Positions 46,642 to 55,516 of a stretch of 64,000 nt of DNA are shown here, one piece after another. This DNA is from Mucinivorans hirudinis. Lineage in GTDB: Bacteria; Bacteroidota; Bacteroidia; Bacteroidales; Rikenellaceae. The position numbers were made by a program, and so were the translations under genes. The notes beneath the pieces were generated by a model. The model searched no databases, was not told where the DNA came from, and saw nothing but the letters and a program-made list of their open reading frames with translations. The stretch is taken from NCBI GenBank assembly GCA_000723505.1, contig HG934468.1, positions 2,636,798 through 2,700,797 on the forward strand. The letters run 5' to 3'. Numbering within the stretch: the first letter of the stretch is position 1; every line of letters starts with the position of its first letter.

Positions 46642-47666
46642 ATGGGCCGAGTAAATACACCACAACTATCCACGCAAGAGCGCCTTGTCTTAGAGCAGGG
46701 CTTTCGGGACGGCGGGAGCCATTGCTTTCGTACACGTTGCCACGTCATCTTGCTCAAAGCAGACGGTCGCACCTCTAAAGACGTGGGCTTAATAACAGAT
46801 ATGAGCCATGTCAGTGTGAACCATTGGGTTAAACGTTTCAAATCCGAAGGCATCTCAAGCCTCCGTAATAAGCCGGGGCAAGGGCGTAAACCTATTCTGG
46901 ACTCAGAGGATAAGGAAAGTTTATTGGAAGCCGTAAAGGCACATCGGCAACGTGTACAGGTAGCCAAAGCTGAATGGGAAGCCAGTCGTGGCAAATCCAT
47001 CAGTGATAGCACTCTGCATCGTTTTTTAAAAGTGCTCACGGAAGATATAAGAGGATAAGAACCCGTCCCAAAGGTAAACCTGACAAAGAGTACTATCAAC
47101 ATCAGGTTGAGGTTATCTCGAAACTTGAACTTTTGAGTCAATCCGGAGAAATTGATATCTACTACGGAGATGAGTCCCATGTCTGTTCCCAAGGATATGT
47201 TCCCTACGGCTGGCAATTCCCGGGGGAAGATATACATATCCCTGTTGAGAAGGCATACAAGATCAATATATTGGGATTTGTCAACAGACTAAGTGAATAT
47301 ATGGGTATGATGACAGAGGAGTGCATCAATGCTGATGTAGTCATTAATTTCCTCGAAAATCTTTCTTTCAATATAAAAAAGAAGACCGTACTTATTTTGG
47401 ATAATGCTAGTGTGCATAAATCCCGTAGCATAAGAGAAAGAATACCTTTTTGGGAGAAGCGTGGGCTCTTCATTACTTATCTTCCTCCATATTCTCCACA
47501 TTTGAATATTGCGGAAACGGTATGGAGAAAACTCAAAAAGGAATGGCTGGATCCACAGGACTACGTGGAAAAAGACAAACTCTTCTATGCCGCTAACAGG
47601 TGGCTGGCAGCACTGGGTAAGCAAACGGAGATCAAGTTTAGCCATTTTAATAAAAACTTATTTTGA
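46642..47666 (+). pseudogene. IS630-family transposase, frameshifted
   Basis: The first frame (138 residues) carries the HTH region (RHCHVILLKADGRTSKDVGL-like, then MSHVSVNHWVKRFKSEGISS) and stops at LTEDIRG. Deleting the effect of one base near 47055 continues as RIRTRPKGKPDKEYYQHQVE. The DDE blocks follow: IDIYYGDESHVCSQG, VLILDNASVHKSRS and YSPHLNIAETVWRKLKKEWL. The element ends are not certain; a TA-rich context is normal for this family. Confidence 0.8.
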
Positions 47667-47734
47667 TGAGGTACTTACTGGGTTTTGTATGGAAAATAGT
47701 ATCATAGTATAACTTATCAAAAACCACCTTAACT

Positions 47735-47824
47735 GTCTTTGCGGCGAAAGCCGTAATCTCCTGCTCACTTATTATTAAGCAATTCACATCTATGAGGAGA
47801 TTGCGGCGAAAGCCGCAATGGCAA
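47735..47824. repeat. Dispersed GC-rich palindromic repeat, copy 3
   Basis: TTTGCGGCGAAAGCCGTAAT, CTCCT, about 30 bp, then AGGAG and ATTGCGGCGAAAGCCGCAAT. It is the best-preserved member of the family seen at 12233 and 13309, with both single-arm palindromes and a CTCCT/AGGAG outer pairing. Confidence 0.68.
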
Positions 47825-47865
47825 CTAAAAGTATTATATTGAAAATAAGTAATATATAATTACAT

Positions 47866-47886
47866 CACACGAAATCCAGTAGAACC
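47866..47886 (-). mobile_element. ISL3-type terminal repeat fragment
   Basis: CACACGAAATCCAGTAGAAC plus C matches the terminal repeat of the ISL3 elements with one or two changes. No other part of the element is present on either side. Confidence 0.55.
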
Positions 47887-48158
47887 AGCTTTGTTTTTAG
47901 AACTCATTTGTGAAAGCAAGATACTTGGGTAGTTTTATGGTACAATGTCGAATATGGCTGCCACAAAGAGAGAAAATCTCTTCTAATTGTGCCGAGAAAT
48001 AATATTGCAATATTCATATAGTCAAAACTATAACTTTTCTTTGAATTGTAATGAAATAATTGAAGTGTATTTTTTCCAAAAAAAATTTGGAAATACAAAA
48101 AAAAGCAGTACCTTTGCATTCGAAAGTGAGACACTGGTTTAGGTGTCATTATAAGAAC

Positions 48159-48235
48159 GGTGTGGTAGTTCAGCTGGTTAGAATACCTGCCTGTCACGCA
48201 GGGGGTCGCGGGTTCGAGTCCCGTCCATACCGCCA
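48159..48235 (+). tRNA. tRNA-Asp (GTC)
   Basis: 77 nt including encoded CCA. The acceptor stem GGTGTGG pairs with CCATACC (one G-U). The D arm contains AGTTCAGCTGGTTAGAAT, the anticodon loop CTGTCAC gives anticodon GTC, and the T arm is GCGGG-TTCGAGT-CCCGT. A terminator follows immediately. Confidence 0.95.
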
Positions 48236-48272
48236 AAAGTCTTGATAATCGACTGATTATCAAGACTTTTTC
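48236..48272 (+). terminator. Intrinsic terminator after tRNA-Asp
   Basis: AAAAGTCTTGATAATC / GATTATCAAGACTTTT with loop GACT, followed by T and C residues. It directly follows the CCA end. Confidence 0.85.
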
Positions 48273-48407
48273 TTTTACATGTATTGCATTTGTGTTGCGA
48301 ATCTTGTCATTTTGCCCCACTTGAAACTGTGGGTAACTATCCGAAATATTTTTATACTTTTGTATTCGAGGGCACTCAAACGCTCCGAATGTAATAGTGT
48401 GGAAGTT

Positions 48408-49130
48408 ATGGAAATCTGGTTTGTCATTTTAATAGTTGCCGAAATTGGGCTGTTTCTACTATACATATACTATCTGAAAAAGTATCCTATACTTTATATG
48501 CCATTTGATAGTCGGTATAGAGTTTTCAAACGTGCTTATCGGGCTTACAAACCTGTGCGTGATGGCAAGATGCTTTACCACGTCTATGCTGCCGACTTTC
48601 TCGCCCCCTACAAACATACATTGGAGGGCAAACAGGCAAGTTCACAAAATTACAAGGCTGCCAACCGTATCGTCATCATCATCGAGGAGCGACAAGAGTT
48701 TTTCGAGAGCTATTTTCAAAAGCCATTCGGCTACACGGAGTATCTTACGATGATGAGCGAGTACGATTTGACGGAGAAAGAAAAACAGGAGGAGCAACGC
48801 AGAGCCAAGACCAATGCCGTTCCGTTACTTCGCAAAGTCCTCATCTTCGAATCGCTCTTCCGAGCTGCAGGGGTCGATACTGATACAACTCAAAAGGCTC
48901 GTTTCATCCGCAATTTGCTCGAAATTGAGCTTGAGACGGATAAAATCGCCAATACAAACATCTACAAACAACTGAAAAAGGCAAAAAATGCTCCCGAAAC
49001 AGAAAAAGAACGCCAAGCACGTGCCGACGATTTGGAGTACGTGGTTAATGAGTTGGAATACATCGACTTGCAAAAAGAGAAAAACAAGCTCATCAATGAA
49101 ATAAAGGAGTACAAAGACTCTGTTTTATAG
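48408..49130 (+). CDS. Membrane-anchored coiled-coil protein of mobilizable element
   Basis: About 240 residues from ATG 48408 (MEIWFVILIVAEIGLFLLYI), chosen because the membrane helix begins there; an open frame reaches back to 48279. After one N-terminal helix the rest is soluble, basic and helical, with coiled-coil segments (ELETDKIANTNIYKQLKKAK, VNELEYIDLQKEKNKLINEI). I recognise no family. It precedes the HTH, AAA ATPase and primase genes on the same strand, so it belongs to the mobilizable element. Confidence 0.6.
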   Translation: MEIWFVILIVAEIGLFLLYIYYLKKYPILYMPFDSRYRVFKRAYRAYKPVRDGKMLYHVYAADFLAPYKHTLEGKQASSQNYKAANRIVIIIEERQEFFESYFQKPFGYTEYLTMMSEYDLTEKEKQEEQRRAKTNAVPLLRKVLIFESLFRAAGVDTDTTQKARFIRNLLEIELETDKIANTNIYKQLKKAKNAPETEKERQARADDLEYVVNELEYIDLQKEKNKLINEIKEYKDSVL

Positions 49131-49271
49131 CAAAATCACTGAACTACAATAATTTGGGGTATCCTATGGGGTACCCCATACTTGTTTAGTGCCCCTATGT
49201 TTGTACCGTGAATTCACTCGCAGCCCTTGCAAGGCTCACCTCTGAGTATTAATCTAAAAACGGTGTAAATT

Positions 49272-49547
49272 ATGAAAACCCTTTTTGCAAAACTATTCCG
49301 AAAATCGGAAACTGTCGAAATTGTGGCAAAAACGAAGCCTGCAATTTCACCTCTCCCCTCTGAGGGGATGGAGAACCTAATCAAGATGAAAGAGGCGATG
49401 AAGCTCATCAAAGCCTCCGCCCCCACTGTCCGCAAATACGCCCGACTCGGCTACTACAAAGAGTACCGTTTCGGCGAAAAGCTCGTTTTCTACAACCGAG
49501 AGGAGATGTTGAACTTTATTCTGAGTGGCAGTAATGGAAAAAAGTAA
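49272..49547 (+). CDS. MerR-like helix-turn-helix protein
   Basis: 91 residues with an N-terminal variable part and an HTH_17-type domain at about 40-85 (MKEAMKLIKASAPTVRKYAR, LGYYKEYRFGEKLVFYNREE). It overlaps the AAA ATPase gene by 14 bp. Such small HTH proteins regulate or assist excision in NBU-like elements. Confidence 0.72.
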   Translation: MKTLFAKLFRKSETVEIVAKTKPAISPLPSEGMENLIKMKEAMKLIKASAPTVRKYARLGYYKEYRFGEKLVFYNREEMLNFILSGSNGKK

Positions 49548-50574
49548 TCAACCTAATATCCCCGAACTGTTGGAAAACTCTCGCCTGCGAGTTACGGACG
49601 TGTGCGATATGCCGCCGGAGATTTTGTATGTGGGCGACTCGGTAATCGGCACGTTGGGTAATTTCAGTGCATCGACAGGTAAGGCGAAGAGCAAGAAGAC
49701 CTTCAACATTACAGCCATTGTGGCGGCAGCGATGATTGGCGGCACGGTGCTGCGGTATCGTGCCAACCTACCTACCGACAAATCCCGAATCCTCTATGTC
49801 GATACTGAGCAAAGCCCCTATCACTGCATCAAGGTGATACAGCGGATTCTGCGGTTGGCGGCATTGCCGTTGGATTTTCAGCCTACGAGTTTGGAGTTCC
49901 TCGCCCTGCGGAAGCATACGCCACAGACACGCATCGCCATTATTGAGCAGGCTATATACGGTACGGAACATCTTGGGCTAGTTATCATTGACGGCATTCG
50001 TGATTTGGCGTACGATATTAATTCGCCCAGCGAATCGACTAACCTCATTACGAAGTTGATGCAGTGGACAGATGAACGGCAAATACACATTCACACCGTC
50101 TTGCACCAAAACAAGAGCGACGACAACTCTCGTGGGCACATCGGTACGGAGCTGAACAATAAAGCCGAAACCATTCTGCAAATCGCCAAAGACAGCATCA
50201 ACAAGGATATGAGCATTGTTTCGGCTGTCCATATCCGAGCGATGGAGTTTGAAAAGTTCGCATTTCGCATCAATGACGATGCTCTGCCCGAATTGGCAGA
50301 GGATTATGTTCCCGATGGCGAGGTCGCCCCAAAGGGTTTTGACTATCAAGAACTAACAAGCGAGCAGCACCGCCAAGCTCTCACGGAGACGTTTCGCAAG
50401 AAAGAGTCTCTCGGATATGGCGAACTAATCGAGGCACTGAAAGAGGGCTACGGCTCTATCGGCTACAAATACGGTCGCAACAAAATCACCACCCTCAAAG
50501 TCTTTCTGTCAAACAAACTGATGATTGTGCAGGAGGGCAAGGCGTATCGCTTCAACCATAACTTCTACTATTAG
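49534..50574 (+). CDS. AAA-type (RepA-like) ATPase of mobilizable element
   Basis: About 346 residues from ATG 49534 (MEKSNQPNIPELLENSRLRV). A RecA-like fold carries an unusual Walker A, ASTGKAKSKKTFNITA, and Walker B LGLVIIDGIRDLAYD, followed by TVLHQNKSDDNSRGHIGTEL, a sensor-like stretch. A winged-helix-like tail begins near LTETFRKKESLGYGELIEAL. This AAA_25 type is common in Bacteroidales mobilizable elements next to a primase, and probably serves in replication or helicase loading of the excised circle. Confidence 0.78.
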   Translation: MEKSNQPNIPELLENSRLRVTDVCDMPPEILYVGDSVIGTLGNFSASTGKAKSKKTFNITAIVAAAMIGGTVLRYRANLPTDKSRILYVDTEQSPYHCIKVIQRILRLAALPLDFQPTSLEFLALRKHTPQTRIAIIEQAIYGTEHLGLVIIDGIRDLAYDINSPSESTNLITKLMQWTDERQIHIHTVLHQNKSDDNSRGHIGTELNNKAETILQIAKDSINKDMSIVSAVHIRAMEFEKFAFRINDDALPELAEDYVPDGEVAPKGFDYQELTSEQHRQALTETFRKKESLGYGELIEALKEGYGSIGYKYGRNKITTLKVFLSNKLMIVQEGKAYRFNHNFYY

Positions 50575-50743
50575 CGGTTTAGTTTATTTTGGGCATATAT
50601 ATTATAGGCTAAACCAAAGCGGTAGCGGTAAGCAGTTTAGTTTATCCTGTTTCCTATATAAACACTCTAAACTAAACCTATGTTTCGCCAGAGATATATG
50701 CTGCTGGCGAAAAGAAAAATAATCACATTAAAACATCATTCAA

Positions 50744-51634
50744 ATGACCATAGAACAAGCAAAGTCAATACAGTTGACTGATTATCTGCACTCAATCGGG
50801 TGCACACCCTGCAAACAACAGAACAACAACCTTTGGTATCTCTCTCCACTTCGTACTGAGAGTGAACCATCTTTCAAAGTGAACTTGAATCGCAACGAAT
50901 GGTACGACTTCGGAATCGGTAAGGGTGGAGACCTCATCGCCCTTGTGCGTGAACAACACAGTACCGATGTTGCCGGAGCATTGCAGGTACTTTCGGGCAA
51001 ACCCATCATACCCGGCTCTTTCTCTTTTCGCCAACAAGAGAGTTTTCAGAGTTTTGAGGATATTTCGGTGAAGCCGTTGGGAAATGTAGCCCTATTGCAA
51101 TTTATTCGAGAAAGGGGTATAACGGACGAGATTGCGACCGCACACTGCAAAGAGGTATATTATAAACTTGGTGGCAAACCATACTTTGCCGTAGCTTTCG
51201 AGAACGATAGAGAGGGATACGAGATTCGCAACAAGTATTTCAAAGGGTGCATCTCGCCAAAGGCTATCACGTGGCGGTGCGATTTTAACCGTGCGTGTTG
51301 CGTATTCGAGGGGTTCGTGGATTTCCTTTCATTCCTGACGATCTGCAAACGTGAGGGCACGGATGTCGGCAAATACGATGCACTGGTATTGAACTCAGTC
51401 GGCAATATTCCGCAAGCCTTACGACCGCTCCGCAATTACGAACAGATTCACGGTTACTTGGATAACGACACCGCAGGGCAACGAGCGACGGCAGAACTTC
51501 GCTCTCACTTCGGGGAAAAGTTCACCGACCATTCTCCAAAGTACAGTCAATACAAAGACCTGAACGACTACCTCACAGGGCAACGGCAAGAGCAGAAACA
51601 ACAGCCCAAACCCAAGCGAGGCTTTCGATTATAG
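50744..51634 (+). CDS. DNA primase-like protein (CHC2-like and Toprim)
   Basis: 296 residues. The N-terminal part resembles a CHC2-type zinc region without a full Cys set (IGCTPCKQQNNNLWYLSPLR, then FKVNLNRNEWYDFGIGKGGD). The Toprim part has VFEGFVDFLSFL (E), LNSVGN and IHGYLDNDTAGQRATAELRS (DxD-like). This is the NBU PrmN1-type primase position, upstream of oriT and the mob gene, for priming the transferred strand or the replicating circle. Confidence 0.82.
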   Translation: MTIEQAKSIQLTDYLHSIGCTPCKQQNNNLWYLSPLRTESEPSFKVNLNRNEWYDFGIGKGGDLIALVREQHSTDVAGALQVLSGKPIIPGSFSFRQQESFQSFEDISVKPLGNVALLQFIRERGITDEIATAHCKEVYYKLGGKPYFAVAFENDREGYEIRNKYFKGCISPKAITWRCDFNRACCVFEGFVDFLSFLTICKREGTDVGKYDALVLNSVGNIPQALRPLRNYEQIHGYLDNDTAGQRATAELRSHFGEKFTDHSPKYSQYKDLNDYLTGQRQEQKQQPKPKRGFRL

Positions 51635-51693
51635 GCAGCCTTTCGGAGTCTGTATTCGGAAGTTTTCAACGGCAATGGGCGTGCGCACCCAAG

Positions 51694-51774
51694 GGCATTT
51701 TGAGAAATGCCTTAGCTTATTAGGGAATTTTTCGAGCCGCATTACTTCGTAACGCTAAAAATTCCCAAATAAGC
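51694..51774. promoter_or_regulatory. Candidate oriT with two inverted repeats
   Basis: The first hairpin is GGCATTT-TGAG-AAATGCC (51694-51711). A longer one follows, with arms GCTTATTAGGGAATTTTT (51715-51732) and AAAAATTCCCAAATAAGC (51757-51774). It lies just upstream of the MobV relaxase gene, where NBU-type elements place oriT. The nick site cannot be read from sequence. Confidence 0.6.
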
Positions 51775-51851
51775 CAAATGGGTTGCACCCCTCAGGACTC
51801 CCCGAGTCGCTACGGCGACACCGAATTATTCACCATCTAAAAATCAAAAAA

Positions 51852-53156
51852 ATGGGTTACGCTGTGCTCCACCTATTGAAGCCCAAAGGGGCTTCCTTCT
51901 CGATGTCGGCACACATCGAGCGGACGGTTTCGCCCCCGAATGCCGATGCAGAACTCACTCACCTAAATCGGGAGCTCATAGAGTTTCCCGACACGGTGAG
52001 CAACCGCACTGAGGCGATTCAGCATCGCATCGACACGGCAGGCTTGCAACGCAAAATCGGCAAAAATCAACTCACAGCTTTCAATGTTCTGCTATCAGGT
52101 AGCCCCGATGAGATGAAACAGATTGAGGCGAATGGCAAGCTCGATGATTGGTGCTCCGACAATCTCGATTGGCTACGCAAGACTTATGGAGCTGCTAATG
52201 TCGTTTCGGCAGTGGTGCACCTCGATGAGTCCACTCCACATATCCACGCCACGGTCGTGCCCATCGTAACCACCGAACGCAAAAAGAAGAAGCACGAGGA
52301 GCAGGCGAAAAAACGTTACCGCAAGAAGTCGCCCAACGCCGCACGACTTTGTTTAGATGAGATCATGAGCCGTGAGAAGCTAAAAGAGTATCAAGACACC
52401 TACGCCCAAGCGATGGCGAAATTCAGCTTGCAACGTGGCGTAAGAGGCTCTGATGCCCGACACATAAGCACCTCCGAATACTATCGGGAGCTGATAAATC
52501 AAACCGAGACGGTCAAAAGTAAGCTATCCAACTTAAAGGAAGAGCAAATCGAAGCTCAATCCGAACTCTCCAAAGTCAAAGCCGACATTAGCAAAGAAAA
52601 GTTCAAAAACACAGCGGCAGATGTAGGTACAACGGTATTAGATGGCGTAGGCTCTCTGTTCGGTAACTCCAAAGTCAAACAGCAACAGCAGAAAATAGAA
52701 GCACTCGAAGCAGAAAATCACAATCTCACAGACAATATTAAGGGTTTAAATTCTAAAATTAAGACGATGGAATCGGAGCATAAAACAGCTCTCGACAAGC
52801 TGTCTGAGCAGCTAAACAATATTTACGACCTCTTTCCACACATCAAAGATTTGCTTCGCTGGGAGAACTTTTTGAAAAATATCGGACTGCCCGACAATAT
52901 AATCCGGCGACTCTTTAACCGAGAAGAGGTCAAAGGCTGTACAGGGGAGCTATACTCCAAAGAGCACAGCCAGCGATTTCGCCTCGAAAACGGCTCACTC
53001 AAACTTAAACAAGACAAAGATAAACCTGAAAACATCCGCCTGACCATAAACGACACAAGCATCTACGAATGGTTTAGACAAAAGCACCGAGAGTTCCTAA
53101 ATAAACTCGGCATCAATCCGCCTGAGCAGAAGAATAATAGAGGGCTGAAATTATAG
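51852..53156 (+). CDS. MobV-family relaxase (Pre/Mob type)
   Basis: About 434 residues from ATG 51852 (MGYAVLHLLKPKGASFSMSA), preferred over an upstream open frame because it starts the MobV domain. Motif I-like AHIERTVSPPNADAELTHLN is followed by LLSGSPDEMKQIEANGKLDD, and the metal-binding motif is VSAVVHLDESTPHIHATVVP (HLDExTPHIH). The second half is a long coiled coil (about 230-345) with a C-terminal domain. It should nick at oriT and allow transfer with help from a conjugative element. The gene is intact. Confidence 0.9.
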   Translation: MGYAVLHLLKPKGASFSMSAHIERTVSPPNADAELTHLNRELIEFPDTVSNRTEAIQHRIDTAGLQRKIGKNQLTAFNVLLSGSPDEMKQIEANGKLDDWCSDNLDWLRKTYGAANVVSAVVHLDESTPHIHATVVPIVTTERKKKKHEEQAKKRYRKKSPNAARLCLDEIMSREKLKEYQDTYAQAMAKFSLQRGVRGSDARHISTSEYYRELINQTETVKSKLSNLKEEQIEAQSELSKVKADISKEKFKNTAADVGTTVLDGVGSLFGNSKVKQQQQKIEALEAENHNLTDNIKGLNSKIKTMESEHKTALDKLSEQLNNIYDLFPHIKDLLRWENFLKNIGLPDNIIRRLFNREEVKGCTGELYSKEHSQRFRLENGSLKLKQDKDKPENIRLTINDTSIYEWFRQKHREFLNKLGINPPEQKNNRGLKL

Positions 53157-53281
53157 TTAGTCGACCCTTAAAAAGCAATTTAATTATGATTAGGGAGTGT
53201 AATATAAACTCTGTCCGGTAAATATTTCGTGTTAAAGTTATCCTTGTTCCAGTAAAATTATCTATGTAAGCCAAGGTGTAT
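53157..53281. other. Junction after the mobilizable element
   Basis: No gene. TAGTCGACCCTTAAAAAGCA resembles TAGTCGCCCCTTAAAAGTCA at 44637. This could be the end of an IS5-like element or of the mobilizable element. No repeat of the tRNA-Asp 3' end is present. Confidence 0.3.
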
Positions 53282-54805
53282 TTATGTGTAAAATGTAAAC
53301 TTGTTGTCTCTTATGGCTGCCAATCTTCGATATATCTTACCCGAAGAGGTTGTTGCTTGTCGTACAAACAGAGCATGCGATGGAATGTGCTCAAAAAGAG
53401 CTTCTTTTTCTCCTATCAGAGTAGGAACTATTTTCGTCCAATTTTTAATGGCTTCGTCCCAATAAAAGAAATCATATGTTATTGTCGAATCCTCCATTGG
53501 GAAATAGAACTCGTCAATAAATTCGCTGCGAGAGTCAAAGACGACCATCTCACCGTCGAAGAGCAACTCAAAAGGAGGTGAGTGGGGTATAAGTTGTGAG
53601 CCGTCGTAGGTGCAATGGGCATATACTATGTTGAACCGACCTCTCACAAAATCAGTTCCGATATTTTCAAAGCTAGCGAGACTGTTATCGGTTTTCGCAA
53701 AGTCTACCGCGCGCCATTCCAAAGCATTATACACGCAAAGAAACGAGAATCTATGGTGATTGTCTATGGGAAGAGAGATTGCCAACGGCGGGCAATAATC
53801 CAATGTTACATCCTTGACATAGAAGCTATTGTATATTGCCTTCGGATAATTTGATGTACTAAACAATTCTATCAAATCCTCATTCTCCTGCATACGGAAA
53901 TTTTCGCGATATACCTTTGCAAAGAGACGGTGCGGATATTTTCTAAAATTGAGAAGCAGTGAATCGGGTTGGTCCTCGCCCGCTCCGAAGGCGTGCCACT
54001 GATGGTCGTTGTCCTGCACCGTACACCAAGAGTGCCCCCTGAGCATTCGCCCCCATAGCGTAAAATCCTTCGCAACAGGTATACCCACAGCCCTCATAAC
54101 ATAAAGACCTACCAAACACATATCATCACAACCTCCATATCCCGATTGGTAGATATGCTCAATGGGTCTCGAATAGTTCACATAGGTCATTTTTAAGTCA
54201 TACCTTATACTATCTTTGAGCATCGCATTAATTATTCGGCAAGCCTGGACAGGGTCACTTACCTGAGCACTATCCAAGGCTTTGATATATCTGTTGTATA
54301 GCAACTCCCGTATTTCTGAAAGAGGCTCTCTACCGCCTCTGTATGGCAAGATGTAGTTGCAAAAGGTGTCAAAATCCACCCTGTGTGCCCAGGGTTTTTT
54401 CCAAACTTCAAATGCCAAATCTATCTGCTTAATCAGATAATCGCTCTTTATTGTTTCGAGGTCTTTTTTTATGCTCCTTTCTATCTGAAATTGACCTGCA
54501 CGGCACATAGAATCTATAAACCAGATGAGCATATCGGAATCCCGAAACCTTGTTTCGTCAATTTTCACAGGTGCACCGTTTTGATAAACCATCGTCAGAT
54601 TTTCTGCGTGATTTATCATATTGGTAATTAGAAATTGCGCAGCCCTGAGTTTTAGAGAATCCTCCCTGCCCGAATAGTGCCTTAGAACCTTCTCCAATTC
54701 TGTTCTATTGCTGCCCGCAAGAGAGAGCGCTTGGTTTAGCCTCGGATTGTTAGTGCAGGAGACAAATGTAACTCCAAGCAATATGGCTGTTATGTAATAT
54801 CTCAT
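53282..54805 (-). CDS. Transglutaminase-like lipoprotein
   Basis: 507 residues with a lipoprotein signal (MRYYITAILLGVTFVSCTNN). A helical N-terminal region of about 150 residues precedes a transglutaminase-like core with YQSGYGGCDDMCLVGLYVMR (Cys about 223), RMLRGHSWCTV (His about 255) and WHAFGAGEDQPDS (acidic partner). A beta-rich C-terminal half follows. Members of this superfamily hydrolyse, cross-link or transfer at Gln or peptide bonds. It is the last gene of the NVEALA cluster, 108 bp after the thioredoxin-like lipoprotein, so exported peptides or surface proteins are plausible substrates. Catalytic residues are seen; the substrate is inferred. Confidence 0.75.
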   Translation of the reverse strand: MRYYITAILLGVTFVSCTNNPRLNQALSLAGSNRTELEKVLRHYSGREDSLKLRAAQFLITNMINHAENLTMVYQNGAPVKIDETRFRDSDMLIWFIDSMCRAGQFQIERSIKKDLETIKSDYLIKQIDLAFEVWKKPWAHRVDFDTFCNYILPYRGGREPLSEIRELLYNRYIKALDSAQVSDPVQACRIINAMLKDSIRYDLKMTYVNYSRPIEHIYQSGYGGCDDMCLVGLYVMRAVGIPVAKDFTLWGRMLRGHSWCTVQDNDHQWHAFGAGEDQPDSLLLNFRKYPHRLFAKVYRENFRMQENEDLIELFSTSNYPKAIYNSFYVKDVTLDYCPPLAISLPIDNHHRFSFLCVYNALEWRAVDFAKTDNSLASFENIGTDFVRGRFNIVYAHCTYDGSQLIPHSPPFELLFDGEMVVFDSRSEFIDEFYFPMEDSTITYDFFYWDEAIKNWTKIVPTLIGEKEALFEHIPSHALFVRQATTSSGKIYRRLAAIRDNKFTFYT

Positions 54806-54913
54806 CGAAATAAAATTTTCAAGTAAAATTATATGGAGGTATATAAAACACCAAACTATCGCTTAGAGCTATGTTAAGCGATAGTTTACAATTATTTAGA
54901 ACTATAATGTTGG

Positions 54914-55516
54914 TTATGAGCCACTGTTCATTTCGGCTATTCGCCGTTTGTATAGTTGCCACATTGTTGGGTTATGTAGGGGCGAGCCTACCAAACACGC
55001 TTTATTGTTTCGGTCTAATAGGAAGTAGTGAAAAATCTCTTTATCCGGCAGTAGATTCTGAGCCTCAAAACTCTTTTCCACGTCACACAAAACCGGGTGC
55101 TTTAAGCCATACTGCTGCAAACTTATTGTCAAACTCTGCAAATCCTTACCTGTGGCAAAAACAAAGAGAAATTCGACATTTGATGTATCAGCGGGAAGAG
55201 TTTTTATCTCGTCAATCAACCCTTTCCACTCTGCTAACTCTTTCAGCCGACACGAGGTGCACCCTTGAGAGTTGTAATATACCAGTATCTTGGGTTTATC
55301 ACTGCCCACAATGTACGTTGTATCGCGATTCAACACTCGCCACTGCCCACCCTCGGGCAAGGTCATTTGCTGACCGTATACTTTTTGTAAATCGGCTGTG
55401 GTCTTGTTGCCAAAGCAACTTACTTGCAATATCAATATAAAAATAAGACAATGTAATTTATTCAAACTTAATTTTTGAAGCTTGTATAATAAAATTATAT
55501 TCAATCTGTTCAACAT
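54914..55516 (-). CDS. Thioredoxin-fold lipoprotein (complete copy)
   Basis: 200 residues. A short n-region and LHCLIFILILQVSC form a lipoprotein signal. The thioredoxin-like part contains YYNSQGCTSCRLKELAEWKG (CxxC) and VEFLFVFATGKDLQSLTISL, with EIFHYFLLDRNNKACLVGSP near the end. The frame overlaps the propeller gene by 59 bp from ATG 55516; a TTG at 55465 giving LNKLHCLIF is an equally good start and would reduce the overlap to 8 bp. Probable disulfide oxidation or reduction of periplasmic Cys-rich partners, perhaps the NVEALA peptides. Confidence 0.75.
   Translation of the reverse strand: MLNRLNIILLYKLQKLSLNKLHCLIFILILQVSCFGNKTTADLQKVYGQQMTLPEGGQWRVLNRDTTYIVGSDKPKILVYYNSQGCTSCRLKELAEWKGLIDEIKTLPADTSNVEFLFVFATGKDLQSLTISLQQYGLKHPVLCDVEKSFEAQNLLPDKEIFHYFLLDRNNKACLVGSPLHNPTMWQLYKRRIAEMNSGS

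Larger units (their letters stand above)
47690..48158. other. Gene-free stretch before tRNA-Asp
   Basis: Holds a palindromic repeat (47735-47824), a 21-bp ISL3-type end (47866-47886) and AT-rich DNA. An open frame antisense to the tRNA in this region is spurious. Confidence 0.5.

Noticed and set aside
47904-48320. 138-codon open frame covering the tRNA on the minus strand
   Set aside because: The translation is antisense to tRNA-Asp (a common false product reading WTGLEPATPCVTGRYSNQLN).
53157-53281. attR-type duplicate of the tRNA-Asp 3' end
   Set aside because: Searched by eye for the T-arm and CCA-end sequence and did not find it.
54871-55440. 189-codon open frame antisense to the thioredoxin-like lipoprotein
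   Set aside because: Shadow of the real gene at 54914-55516.
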